Assembly (NCBI GenBank): GCA_903917305.1
Contig: CAIXAA010000845.1
Location: 1-9,625, forward strand
Direction of reading: 5' to 3'
Source: an uncultured Myxococcales bacterium
GTDB lineage: Bacteria; Myxococcota_A; UBA9042
DNA: 9,625 nucleotides
Positions 1 to 8,056 of this stretch are shown here, piece after piece (positions within the stretch are counted from its first letter, which is position 1; the number at the start of each line of letters is the position of its first letter). The translations under genes and the position numbers were made by a program. A model generated the notes under the pieces. It was not told where the DNA came from, searched no databases, and saw only the letters and a program-made list of their open reading frames with translations.

Positions 1-1768
1 CGGCAGCGGACGCTGGTTCGAGACGACCGTGTCCCCGACCGTGCTGCGCACCGGCGGCGGCGATGCCGTGTTCCTGCACGTGCGCCGCGACGTGACGCAC
101 CAATGGACCTTGAACGCGCGACACGTCCAGAGCCGCGAGCACGAGCGCGCGATCAGCGACATCCTGCGCGGCCTGCAGACCTGCCACGACAGCGTCGCCA
201 TCCTGACGTTCCTCCTCGACAGCCTGACGTCGCTCTCCTGGCTCGGCCTGACGGTCGCCTGCGCGGCATTCCTGGTCGAAGACGGCAAGTTGCGCATGGT
301 CGTGCACCGCAACCTCGACACGCGCCTGGTCTCCAAATGCCGCGTGATGGACGTCGGCACGTGCCTGTGCGGGCGCGCGGCGCAAGGGCAACTGCTGCTA
401 TCCGACCACGTCGATGATGGGCACACGGTGCGCCATGACGGCATGGTCGACCACGGCCACGCGGTCGCGCCGCTGATGCACGAGGGCGTGTGCCTCGCGG
501 TGCTGAACCTGTACTTGAAGGCGGGCCAGACGCTCGACGCGGCGCAGCGCACGTTCCTCGAATCGGCGACGGCGGCTTCGGCTGCCGCGCTCGCCGCGCG
601 CATCACGCAGGAGCGCGAGCGTCAGGCGCGCGACCGACTCGTGGCCTTCGAGCGCCTGCAGGCGGTGGGCCGGCTGGCAGGCGGCGTCGCTCACGATTTC
701 AACAACTTGATGACCGTCATCCTGTCCCTGTCCGACTTCGTGCGCAGCGACCTGCAGCAGGACAATCCGGCCCAGGCCGACCTCGCCGGCATTCGCGCCG
801 CGGCGATGCAGGCGGCCGCGCTGACGCGCCAGCTGATGACGTTCGGCCGCAAGGAGACGGCGCAGCCCGTTGTCCTTGATCTCAATAGCGTCCTGCGCGA
901 CATGGAGCAGCTGCTGCGGCACGCTTCCACCAGCGAAGTGCAGGTCGACTTCGATCTCGCGCCGGATCTGCGCAGCGTGCACGTCGATCCCGTGCAGCTC
1001 GACCAGCTGCTGACCAACTTGACGGCCAATGCGCGCGACGCGATGCCGGCGGGTGGCAAGCTCCGCATCGTGACGGCGAATGCCGTCCTGGACGAGCGCG
1101 ACAAAGACCTGCGGATGCCGGTGGTGCCGGGCCTCTACGTGCGCCTCGCCGTGCTGGACGAAGGCCGCGGCATCGAGCCGGACGTGCACGAGCGGCTGTT
1201 CGAGCCGTTCTTCACGACCAAGGAGTTCGGCAAAGGCAACGGCATGGGCCTCGCGACCGTGCATGGCATCGTGGAGCAGGCGGGCGGCAACATCTCGGTG
1301 CAGAGCACGCCTGGTCAGGGCTCCGCGTTCACCGTCTTCCTGCCTGTCGCGAGCGAAGAGCTAGCCGGCCAACTGGTGCCGTCGACCGTGCCCGTGGTGC
1401 GCGCCGCTGGCGAGGTCGTGCTGGTGACCGACGACGATGAGCGCCTGCGCTCCGTGTCGGCCCGCATCCTGCGCAAGTCGGGCTATGAAGTGCTGGAAGC
1501 CGCATCGGCGCCCGAAGCGCTCCTGCACGCGCAGGAGACCAAGTCCCTGTCGCTGCTCCTGACCAACGTCGCGGTGCAAGGCGTTCCCGGGCGCACGCTG
1601 GCGCAGCAGGCGCGCCACCTCTTCCCGAACCTGCGCGTGCTGTACATGTCGGATCTGCAAGCCGATGGCCCGGAGGAGCTGGGCCGGCTCGACACCGACT
1701 CGACCATCCTCGTCAAGCCGTTCGGCGAGGCCGTGCTGCTGGCCAAGCTGCGCGAAGCCTTGGCTTGA
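1..1768 (+). CDS. Hybrid sensor histidine kinase, PAS-GAF-HisKA-HATPase-pseudoreceiver (5' end outside window)
   Basis: The frame is open from base 2, so the true start lies to the left. The first GTG (29) is not a credible start because it sits inside the end of a PAS domain (RWFETTVSP, then RRDVTHQW). Numbering from that GTG as residue 1, a GAF domain spans about 42-193, with GTCLCGRAAQ at 110-119. The histidine box has H222 in GGVAHDFNN and is the predicted autophosphorylation site. In the ATPase domain the N box has N334 and NARDAM, G1 is DEGRGI from D377, the F box is FEPFFTTK and G2 is GKGNGMGLA from 401. A receiver follows at about 462-579. It keeps the acidic D468/D469, S541 and K563, but the phosphoacceptor position is N513 (AAC, 1565-1567). 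No membrane segment is visible in the part present. GAF and PAS suggest sensing of a small ligand, identity unknown. The TGA stop is 3 bp from the convergent kinase. Confident as a kinase; receiver function is doubtful. Confidence 0.93.
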   Translation, partial: GSGRWFETTVSPTVLRTGGGDAVFLHVRRDVTHQWTLNARHVQSREHERAISDILRGLQTCHDSVAILTFLLDSLTSLSWLGLTVACAAFLVEDGKLRMVVHRNLDTRLVSKCRVMDVGTCLCGRAAQGQLLLSDHVDDGHTVRHDGMVDHGHAVAPLMHEGVCLAVLNLYLKAGQTLDAAQRTFLESATAASAAALAARITQERERQARDRLVAFERLQAVGRLAGGVAHDFNNLMTVILSLSDFVRSDLQQDNPAQADLAGIRAAAMQAAALTRQLMTFGRKETAQPVVLDLNSVLRDMEQLLRHASTSEVQVDFDLAPDLRSVHVDPVQLDQLLTNLTANARDAMPAGGKLRIVTANAVLDERDKDLRMPVVPGLYVRLAVLDEGRGIEPDVHERLFEPFFTTKEFGKGNGMGLATVHGIVEQAGGNISVQSTPGQGSAFTVFLPVASEELAGQLVPSTVPVVRAAGEVVLVTDDDERLRSVSARILRKSGYEVLEAASAPEALLHAQETKSLSLLLTNVAVQGVPGRTLAQQARHLFPNLRVLYMSDLQADGPEELGRLDTDSTILVKPFGEAVLLAKLREALA

Positions 1769-1771
1769 CGC

Positions 1772-3037
1772 CTACCCGTCCAGGCCCAGCGCCGCCCGCG
1801 CCGCTCGCCCCAACTCGCCGGAACGAAACGGCTTTCGCACCACAAGCGCCTGCCGCCCGCCTTTCGGGCGCGGCAGCAGCTCCTCCGGGTGACCGGTCAT
1901 GAACACGACCGGCAGCTCCGGCAGGAGCGCCGCGATGTGCCCGGCCAGCTCCCCACCGCCCATGTTCGGCATCGTCAGGTCCGTCAGCACGAGGTCCACC
2001 GGCGTGCCTTGACCGAGCAGGGCCAGCGCCTTGGCGCCGTCCTCCGCCTGCAGCACGGTAAACCCTGCACGATTCAAGGCATACTCGGCGAAGTTGCGGA
2101 TCTGCGGCTCATCGTCGACGACGAGCACGGTGGCACCCAGTTCCTTGGACTTGTGGATTTCGTCCGACACGTGGGCGCGTTGAGCCGCGGGAGCATCGAT
2201 GCGCGGCAGGTACAGCGTCAGCCGCGTGCCATGGCCAAGCTCCGACGTCGCTTCGATGTGGCCACCGCTCTGCGCGACGATCCCCTGCACCACCGACAGG
2301 CCGAGCCCCGTGCCCTTGCCGCGGTCCTTGGTCGTGAAGAACGGCTCGAAGACGCGCCCCAGCACGGCAGGTGCCATCCCCTGCCCCGAATCCTCCACGG
2401 TCAAGCGCGCGTAGCTGCCCGCGGCCAGCCTGTCGCCGGTCTGCAGCGTCAGCGCCGCACCCAGGTCCAGCCGGTCCGCGCGGATGCGCAGCAGGCCGCC
2501 GTTCGGCATCGCGTCGCGGGCATTGATGGCCAGGTTCAGGATGACCTGCTCCAGCTTGTTGCGGTCGATGTGCGCCACCAGCGGCATCGCGGCCACTTCG
2601 GTGGCAAAGGCGATGGCACAGTCCTTCACCACCAGCCGCCGGATCAGCGCCTCGATGCCGGTCAGCGTCTGGCCAAGATCGATCGCCTCGGAGCGCGGCG
2701 TCTGGCGCCGGCTGAACATGAGCAGCTGCGACGTCATGTTCGCCGTGCGCTCCGCCGCGCGCGTCATCTCGGACAGCAGCCCCAGCCGCGGGTCGCCGGG
2801 CTCCAGCTCGCGCGCCAGCTGGCTCCCGTAGCCGAGCACCACCGTCATCATGTTGTTGGTTTCGTGGGCGATCCCACCCGCCAACGTCGCGACGTCCCGC
2901 AACTTGTGCGCGTGCGACAGCTCTTCGGTCAACTCGTAGTTGCGCTGCTCGCACTCGCGTAGCGCCTGCAGCGCCTTGTCGAGTTCGGACTGCGTTTGCG
3001 CCGACGCGGGATCCGCGTCAGTTGACGCATTGGACAT
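1772..3037 (-). CDS. Sensor-less soluble hybrid histidine kinase (coiled coil-HisKA-HATPase-REC)
   Basis: 421 residues. I chose ATG at 3037 because an AGAAGG ribosome site lies 8 nt upstream. The frame stays open to a TTG at 3172, but that extension has no ribosome site and low-complexity sequence. Residues 1-50 are polar and probably coiled coil, with no PAS, GAF or membrane segment. The histidine box has H58 in GGIAHETNN. The ATPase domain has N172 (NARDAM), the G1 box DSGQG from D216, FEPFFTTK at 230-237 and GKGTGLGLS at about 240-248. The receiver is about 302-421 with acidic D308/D309, phosphoacceptor D353 (LTDLTMPNM), T381 and K402, all intact. The family autophosphorylates on His and passes phosphate to Asp. 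Lacking a sensor, this protein probably takes input through a partner or works in a phosphorelay. It follows dapB on the same strand after 222 bp containing a likely terminator, so it probably has its own promoter. Confidence 0.93.
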   Translation of the reverse strand: MSNASTDADPASAQTQSELDKALQALRECEQRNYELTEELSHAHKLRDVATLAGGIAHETNNMMTVVLGYGSQLARELEPGDPRLGLLSEMTRAAERTANMTSQLLMFSRRQTPRSEAIDLGQTLTGIEALIRRLVVKDCAIAFATEVAAMPLVAHIDRNKLEQVILNLAINARDAMPNGGLLRIRADRLDLGAALTLQTGDRLAAGSYARLTVEDSGQGMAPAVLGRVFEPFFTTKDRGKGTGLGLSVVQGIVAQSGGHIEATSELGHGTRLTLYLPRIDAPAAQRAHVSDEIHKSKELGATVLVVDDEPQIRNFAEYALNRAGFTVLQAEDGAKALALLGQGTPVDLVLTDLTMPNMGGGELAGHIAALLPELPVVFMTGHPEELLPRPKGGRQALVVRKPFRSGELGRAARAALGLDG

Positions 3038-3259
3038 GGTAGCGACCTTCTTGCGTTTTGTTGCGTCGAATCCCTGCTTGCCGCGCGGAGGGTCGTCGCC
3101 CAACGCGCCGCTTGTCAAGGAGCCAGCCTCGATGCCCTTCCCTTCACGCGCATGGCACGAAGCGTGCGGCAAGCGGGGCCACCGACTCGCAACAACCTAT
3201 CATGATCACACAGAATTTCTGAAACTTCACAATCACGTGCGAAAACGGGAAAAAGGGCG
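3038..3259 (-). promoter_or_regulatory. AT-rich leader and probable promoter region of the sensor-less kinase
   Basis: This gap separates the dapB stop from the kinase start. Its right half (about 3190-3255) is clearly AT-rich against very GC-rich surroundings. It holds several short palindromes: ATCATGAT at 3199-3206, CAGAATTTCTG at 3211-3221 and CACGTG at 3234-3239. Closer to the gene, a small GCACG/CGTGC hairpin lies at 3155-3167 and a TTGACA-like hexamer reads CTTGACAAGC on the minus strand near 3113-3122. I cannot pair the hexamer with a good -10 box, so no exact promoter is called. Base composition and palindromes support a control region; the binding factor is unknown. Confidence 0.4.
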
Positions 3260-3278
3260 CTATGCCAGCAACTGCGCC
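3250..3278 (-). terminator. Putative Rho-independent terminator at the end of dapB
   Basis: On the minus strand GGCGC (3278-3274) can pair with GCGCC (3260-3256) across a 13-nt loop. The stem is followed by C and then five T (3254-3250), with a second run of four T at 3245-3242. The hairpin overlaps the last dapB codons and its stop. The stem is short but all G:C. It fits the end of the aminotransferase-rlmM-dapB transcript and separates it from the kinase downstream. Confidence 0.4.
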
Positions 3279-4015
3279 ATCCCGTAGCGACCTGGCGCCT
3301 TGCCGACCAGCCAGCGCGCCGCGCGCAGCCCGCCGTGGGCAAAAACCTTGCGATCCCGGGCATCATGCTTGAGGCAGATGCGCTCCGACGGCCAGGCGAA
3401 CATCACCTCGTGCTCGCCCACGATGTCCGCCAGCCGCACCGCGTGGATGCCAATCTCGCCGCGCGGCCTCTCGCCGGGCAGCCCGCTGCGCCCGTCGCGC
3501 CGCACCGCGTCCAGATCCTGGCCGCGCGCCTCCGCCACCGCCCGCGCCAGCGTCAGCGCCGTGCCCGACGGCGCATCGCGCTTCTTGCTGTGGTGCACTT
3601 CGACGATCTCGACATCGGCATCCTCGCCCAGCACGCGCGCCGCCCGCGCGGCCAGATCGGTCAAGAGCGCGACACCAATCGAGAAATTGCTCGCCTGAAA
3701 CACGGCCGTCGCCCGCGCCGCCTGGGCCACCGCCGCCTCGTCGTCCGCCGTCAGCCCGGTCGTGCCGAGCACCCAGGCGATGCGGTGCCGCGCGACGAAG
3801 GCAGCGTGACCCGCCACCGCCTCGCGGTGCGAAAAGTCGACCAGCACTTCAAATTCCAGGCCCTTGAGGTCGGCCAGCAGCACGCCGCCGCCCTGCCCTG
3901 GCTCCACGATGCGCGCCACCAGACGCAGATCTGTGGCATTTTCAGCCAGTTCACAGAGCGCGGCGCCCATGCGGCCGTAAGGACCGACGACGCCGATGCG
4001 CAAGGGTTCAACCAT
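3260..4015 (-). CDS. dapB: 4-hydroxy-tetrahydrodipicolinate reductase (DapB), short divergent form
   Basis: 251 residues, about 20 shorter than the E. coli enzyme. DapB reduces hydroxy-tetrahydrodipicolinate with NAD(P)H to tetrahydrodipicolinate, in the cytosolic pathway to diaminopimelate and lysine. The N-terminal dinucleotide-binding loop is GPYGRMG (11-17). GTTG follows at 84-87 and ASNFSIGV at about 108-115. The family signature is at about 138-152 (VEVHHSKKRDAPSGT); H141 and K145 match the catalytic His and Lys of E. coli DapB (H159, K163). IVGEHEVMFA at 198-207 and the GGLRAARWL segment complete the C-terminal half. The ATG (4013-4015) lies inside the end of the rlmM-like gene; the two overlap by 8 nt (ATGGTTGA). 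There is no clear ribosome site, which points to translational coupling. Last gene of the unit, followed by a putative terminator. Function is confident; cofactor preference is not readable. Confidence 0.93.
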   Translation of the reverse strand: MVEPLRIGVVGPYGRMGAALCELAENATDLRLVARIVEPGQGGGVLLADLKGLEFEVLVDFSHREAVAGHAAFVARHRIAWVLGTTGLTADDEAAVAQAARATAVFQASNFSIGVALLTDLAARAARVLGEDADVEIVEVHHSKKRDAPSGTALTLARAVAEARGQDLDAVRRDGRSGLPGERPRGEIGIHAVRLADIVGEHEVMFAWPSERICLKHDARDRKVFAHGGLRAARWLVGKAPGRYGMAQLLA

Positions 4016-5048
4016 GGGGCACCATCGTCAGCATGAGCGTCACCTCGTTCTTGTCGTTGAAGAAGTGCTTGGCCCGCGCAGCGTAGCCACAAGTGCGCGC
4101 CACGTCCAAGGCCGCCTGCAGCGCGAGCCAGTCCGGCTCCCCACGGAACTTCATCTGCACGATCATGTGCCTGGCGAGTTGGCCGCCGCACCAGGCTTGC
4201 AGCAGCTCCGCGACGCGCTCCGGAAACGCAATGATGTCGGAGACAAGCCAGTCGACCTGCGCCTCCGGCCGCCACGCGAAAGCATCGCCCGTGACAAAGC
4301 GCACTTGCGGATCGCGCATCAGGTGCGGCGCCAGCGGCGCGCGGTCCACCGCCGTCACGTGCACGCCCGCGCGGCGCAGGACGTGCGTCCAGCCGCCCGG
4401 CGAAGCGCCGAGATCCACCGCCTGCTGCCCTGGCAATGGTTGCATCCCCATGCACGTGATCGCTTCGAGGAGCTTGCGGTAGGACGAAGCCGGCGCCCCG
4501 TCATCGTCCGCGACCACCGCAAGCCCCGCCGGCACCCGGCACGGCCAGGCCGCCAGCGGCGGCAGCGCGCGCACCGGCGCCGCCGAAACCCACGCGGCCT
4601 CGTTGTCGAGCAGCAACAGTTGCACCAATGCGCAAGTATCGGACCCTTGCTCCTGCCGCCGGCGCCACACCGCCCGTTGATCCTTGCGCAGATCCGCAAG
4701 CATCGCCTCGGCGATCAGCCCGGCGCGCCGCGCCATCGGCGGCTTCGGCGTGCCCTTGAGCATCCCCGGCACGATCGCGTGCACGTCCCACGGACCTTCG
4801 CCGGCCTGCAGCACCGGCAGTGCAACCTCTTGAACTGCAAGCGAAATTTCACGTATCGACGCGCCGCGGATCAGGTGGGCGGCGGGCAGCACCTGCAGGG
4901 CGTAGACCGGGTCGAGGTCGCGCGCCGACTCAGGCGCAAGCACCAGTCCTGGCAGCAGGATCTCCGTGCGCGTGACGCCAAGCCGAGCCAGCTCGACGCA
5001 GAGCGTCGCCTCGAAGGTGTGCCGGCAGGTGAAGAGCGTCGCAGACAC
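4008..5048 (-). CDS. rlmM: RlmM-like (FtsJ/RrmJ fold) SAM-dependent rRNA 2'-O-methyltransferase
   Basis: 346 residues (E. coli RlmM has 366). RlmM methylates the ribose of a cytidine in domain V of 23S rRNA. The N-terminal part (about 1-170) is the substrate-binding region, and its start (LFTCRHTFEATL) resembles the E. coli N terminus (LLCRPGFEKEC), which supports the GTG start at 5048. The SAM motif is VDLGASPGGW at 211-220. The catalytic K-D-K-E set of FtsJ-type enzymes is seen as K192 (SYRKLLEA), D271 (VSDII), K300 (VQMKFRG) and E335 (NDKNEVTLM). The GTG directly abuts the TAA of the aminotransferase in the same frame and has no clear ribosome site, so initiation is probably coupled. The 3' end overlaps dapB. 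FtsJ-fold 2'-O-methyltransferase is confident; the exact rRNA target is inferred from similarity remembered, not searched. Confidence 0.85.
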   Translation of the reverse strand: MSATLFTCRHTFEATLCVELARLGVTRTEILLPGLVLAPESARDLDPVYALQVLPAAHLIRGASIREISLAVQEVALPVLQAGEGPWDVHAIVPGMLKGTPKPPMARRAGLIAEAMLADLRKDQRAVWRRRQEQGSDTCALVQLLLLDNEAAWVSAAPVRALPPLAAWPCRVPAGLAVVADDDGAPASSYRKLLEAITCMGMQPLPGQQAVDLGASPGGWTHVLRRAGVHVTAVDRAPLAPHLMRDPQVRFVTGDAFAWRPEAQVDWLVSDIIAFPERVAELLQAWCGGQLARHMIVQMKFRGEPDWLALQAALDVARTCGYAARAKHFFNDKNEVTLMLTMVPHG

Positions 5049-6368
5049 TTACGCGCAGTGCCCATGCCCGCACGTGCACACGTGCGCCTGCGGCTTCTGC
5101 AGCCGAGCGATCGCGCCCGCCAGCCGCACCAGCATCGCCTTGAGTTCCTCGACGCCGACCGCGCCGACGCTCAACCGGTACCAATCGTCCGCCTCGTGCG
5201 CGCCGAAAGCGTCGAACGGCACGACGGCGAGGCCGGCGTTCTCGAGCAGGTAGGTGCGCACATCCCCAGAAGTCTTGAGGACCTTGTCGCCGTCACGCAT
5301 CCCGCGCAGCGCGAATTCCGCCGACAGGTAGATGGAGCCGTTCGGCACCAGCGCCCGCACCGGATGGCCCTGCTGGCCCAGCGCGGTCAGGCCGGCGTGC
5401 AGGATCTGCAGGCGCGTCCCGGCGGCATCGCGAATGAAAGCAAGGTACTTGTCCACAGCGGCGTCATTCAGCAGCAGCTTGGCCGTCGCCACTTGCTCCG
5501 CTTTGGGCGCCCACGCACCGACGTGGCCGATGATGCGGCTCATGGCGTCGACCACCTTGGCCGGCCCGACCGTCCAACCGACGCGCAACCCCGTGGCCGC
5601 AAAGCACTTCGAGATGCCGTCGATGAGGATGGTGTAATCAGCCATCGCCGGGTGCGTCGTCAGCGGGTTGAAGTGCTTGCCCTCGCCCATCGTCAGCAGC
5701 CAGTAGATCTGGTCGTAGACGAGGAACAAAGGCTTGGTGCCCAAGGCCTTGCGGCGCTCGTTCTCGGCCACGATGCGGTCGCACAGGTCGCTCAGCGTCT
5801 GCTGCGCGATCAGCGTACCGCTCGGATTCAACGGGCTGTTGATGACCAGCAGGCGGGCGTCGCCCAGGTGCGGCTCGATCGACGCCAGCGTCGGCAGGAA
5901 GTTGTCCTCCGGTCCGACTTCGAGCTCGATGCCCACCGCGCCGCACAAGTGCGCGTAGTGGTTGTTGTTCCACGACGGCACCGGGTAGATGACCTTCTCG
6001 CCCGGGTTCAGGATGGCCCGGTACGCCCCGTAGAGCACCGGCCGCGCGCCGCCGGCAATCAGGATGCGATCCAGGTTCAAATCCAGCCCGGCGCGCTGCC
6101 GGTAGAAGTGCTGGACGGCGGCCCGCAGCTCCGGAATGCCATTGGGCGGCGGGTAGTTGCTGTGCCCGGCCACCAGCGCTTCGTAGGTGCCGTCGATCAG
6201 CTCCGGCGGGAGCGGGTACTGCTTCGGGTCGAAGTCGCCGATCGTCAGGTTGCACACCTTCTGACCGGCAGCGACCAGCGCGCGGACTTGGGCGGCGATG
6301 GCGAGGATGGAGGAGCCTTGCAGGCTGGACGCCATGTCGGCGATGCCACTGTCGAGCCACGCACTCAT
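5049..6368 (-). CDS. Class I/II PLP-dependent aminotransferase (AspC-like) with a Cys/His-rich tail
   Basis: 439 residues, fold type I. The ATG at 6368 follows a GAGGA ribosome site 6 nt upstream. K254 (DGISKCFAATGLRVGW) is the predicted PLP Schiff-base lysine. N181 (SPLNPSGT) and D219 (VYDQIY) contact the cofactor ring, R262 the phosphate, and R398 (WYRLSVG) the substrate carboxylate. The N-terminal NLTIGDFDPKQYPLP replaces the usual LxxGEPDF segment, as in an aspartate-aminotransferase-like subgroup. The last 12 residues, AHVCTCGHGHCA, hold three Cys and three His, beyond the normal end of the fold. The gene opens the unit with rlmM and dapB. Linkage to dapB raises the possibility of an aspartate- or diaminopimelate-pathway transamination, but I cannot assign the amino donor or acceptor. 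Its TAA stop touches the GTG of the next gene. Confidence 0.88.
   Translation of the reverse strand: MSAWLDSGIADMASSLQGSSILAIAAQVRALVAAGQKVCNLTIGDFDPKQYPLPPELIDGTYEALVAGHSNYPPPNGIPELRAAVQHFYRQRAGLDLNLDRILIAGGARPVLYGAYRAILNPGEKVIYPVPSWNNNHYAHLCGAVGIELEVGPEDNFLPTLASIEPHLGDARLLVINSPLNPSGTLIAQQTLSDLCDRIVAENERRKALGTKPLFLVYDQIYWLLTMGEGKHFNPLTTHPAMADYTILIDGISKCFAATGLRVGWTVGPAKVVDAMSRIIGHVGAWAPKAEQVATAKLLLNDAAVDKYLAFIRDAAGTRLQILHAGLTALGQQGHPVRALVPNGSIYLSAEFALRGMRDGDKVLKTSGDVRTYLLENAGLAVVPFDAFGAHEADDWYRLSVGAVGVEELKAMLVRLAGAIARLQKPQAHVCTCGHGHCA
5069..5086. repeat. Short perfect inverted repeat at the aminotransferase 3' end
   Basis: CGCACGTG (5069-5076) and CACGTGCG (5079-5086) are exact reverse complements separated by CA. 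The site lies in the codons for the Cys/His-rich tail, 18-35 nt before the TAA/GTG junction with the methyltransferase gene. In RNA it could form an 8-bp stem only with some unpaired central bases. It may simply result from alternating Cys and His codons. Confidence 0.45.
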
Positions 6369-6422
6369 GATTTTTCCTCAACGGTTGGAGTCAGATTGCG
6401 AAAGGGACCGTCACACGAAGTG

Positions 6423-6445
6423 CCGAGACCGCGCAGCGGGCTCGG
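6423..6445 (-). terminator. Strong GC hairpin, possible ahcY terminator or attenuator
   Basis: CCGAG pairs with CTCGG, then an A/G mismatch, then CCGC pairs with GCGG around a 3-nt loop: nine base pairs in all. It lies 75-100 nt after the ahcY stop and upstream of the aminotransferase start. No T-run follows on the minus strand, so an intrinsic terminator is uncertain; a Rho-dependent pause or mRNA 3'-end stabiliser is equally possible. Confidence 0.35.
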
Positions 6446-6467
6446 GGAGCGAAGCGACTAGGGCCCG

Positions 6468-6484
6468 GTCCGCCGAAGGCGGAT
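6468..6484 (-). terminator. Second GC hairpin downstream of ahcY
   Basis: TCCGCC (6469-6474) pairs with GGCGGA (6478-6483) around a 3-nt loop, with one G:T pair extending it. On the transcribed strand the loop reads TTC. It begins about 37 nt after the ahcY stop. No T-run follows. Probably part of the ahcY 3' untranslated region, together with the hairpin at 6423-6445. Confidence 0.35.
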
Positions 6485-6520
6485 TCGCCCAGCTTTCCAG
6501 AACGCTCTCCCGCGAAGCGA

Positions 6521-7969
<1,449 letters not shown>

Positions 7970-8056
7970 GGTGCGGGCTCCTCAGAGGCAACTTGGGCGG
8001 TGATCGCCGAACGGCGCAGGAGGATGCCGGATACGGCGCAGATTGTCGACGCAGAA

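Larger units (their letters stand above)
6369..6520 (-). other. Intergenic region between ahcY and the aminotransferase gene, rich in dyads
   Basis: A gap of 152 bp with no coding sequence that I can support. It contains two GC-rich hairpins (listed separately), a 9-bp direct repeat GCGAAGCGA at 6449-6457 and 6512-6520, and a weak ACGGT/ACCGT pairing (6381-6385 with 6407-6411) just upstream of the GAGGA ribosome site at 6375-6379. The stretch next to the aminotransferase start is more AT-rich and could carry its promoter. No clear -35/-10 pair is visible. Confidence 0.5.

Noticed and set aside
398..1264. A 288-codon open frame on the - strand inside the left kinase
   Set aside because: Shadow of the GAF-HisKA-HATPase coding sequence; no domain and no ribosome site.
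1755..1766. AAGCC-TT-GGCTT dyad at the convergent kinase stops as a bidirectional terminator
   Set aside because: The 2-nt loop is too tight, leaving only about 4 bp, and there is no T-run on either side.
1889..2962. A 357-codon open frame on the + strand
   Set aside because: Antisense to the sensor-less kinase; low-complexity Arg/Gln/His protein with no plausible start signal.
3038..3172. N-terminal extension of the sensor-less kinase to a TTG at 3172
   Set aside because: No ribosome site before the TTG and no domain in the extra 45 residues. The ATG at 3037 has AGAAGG at good spacing.
5049..6368. Calling the aminotransferase an LL-diaminopimelate aminotransferase (DapL)
   Set aside because: Location next to dapB is suggestive, but the N-terminal DapL signature wording is absent and substrate residues cannot be assigned by eye.
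3996..6461. A very long open frame (821 codons) on the + strand
   Set aside because: It lies antisense to the aminotransferase and rlmM-like genes, both of which have clear catalytic motifs. Its protein is rich in Arg, His, Gln and Val with no domain, as expected from the reverse frame of GC-rich codons.
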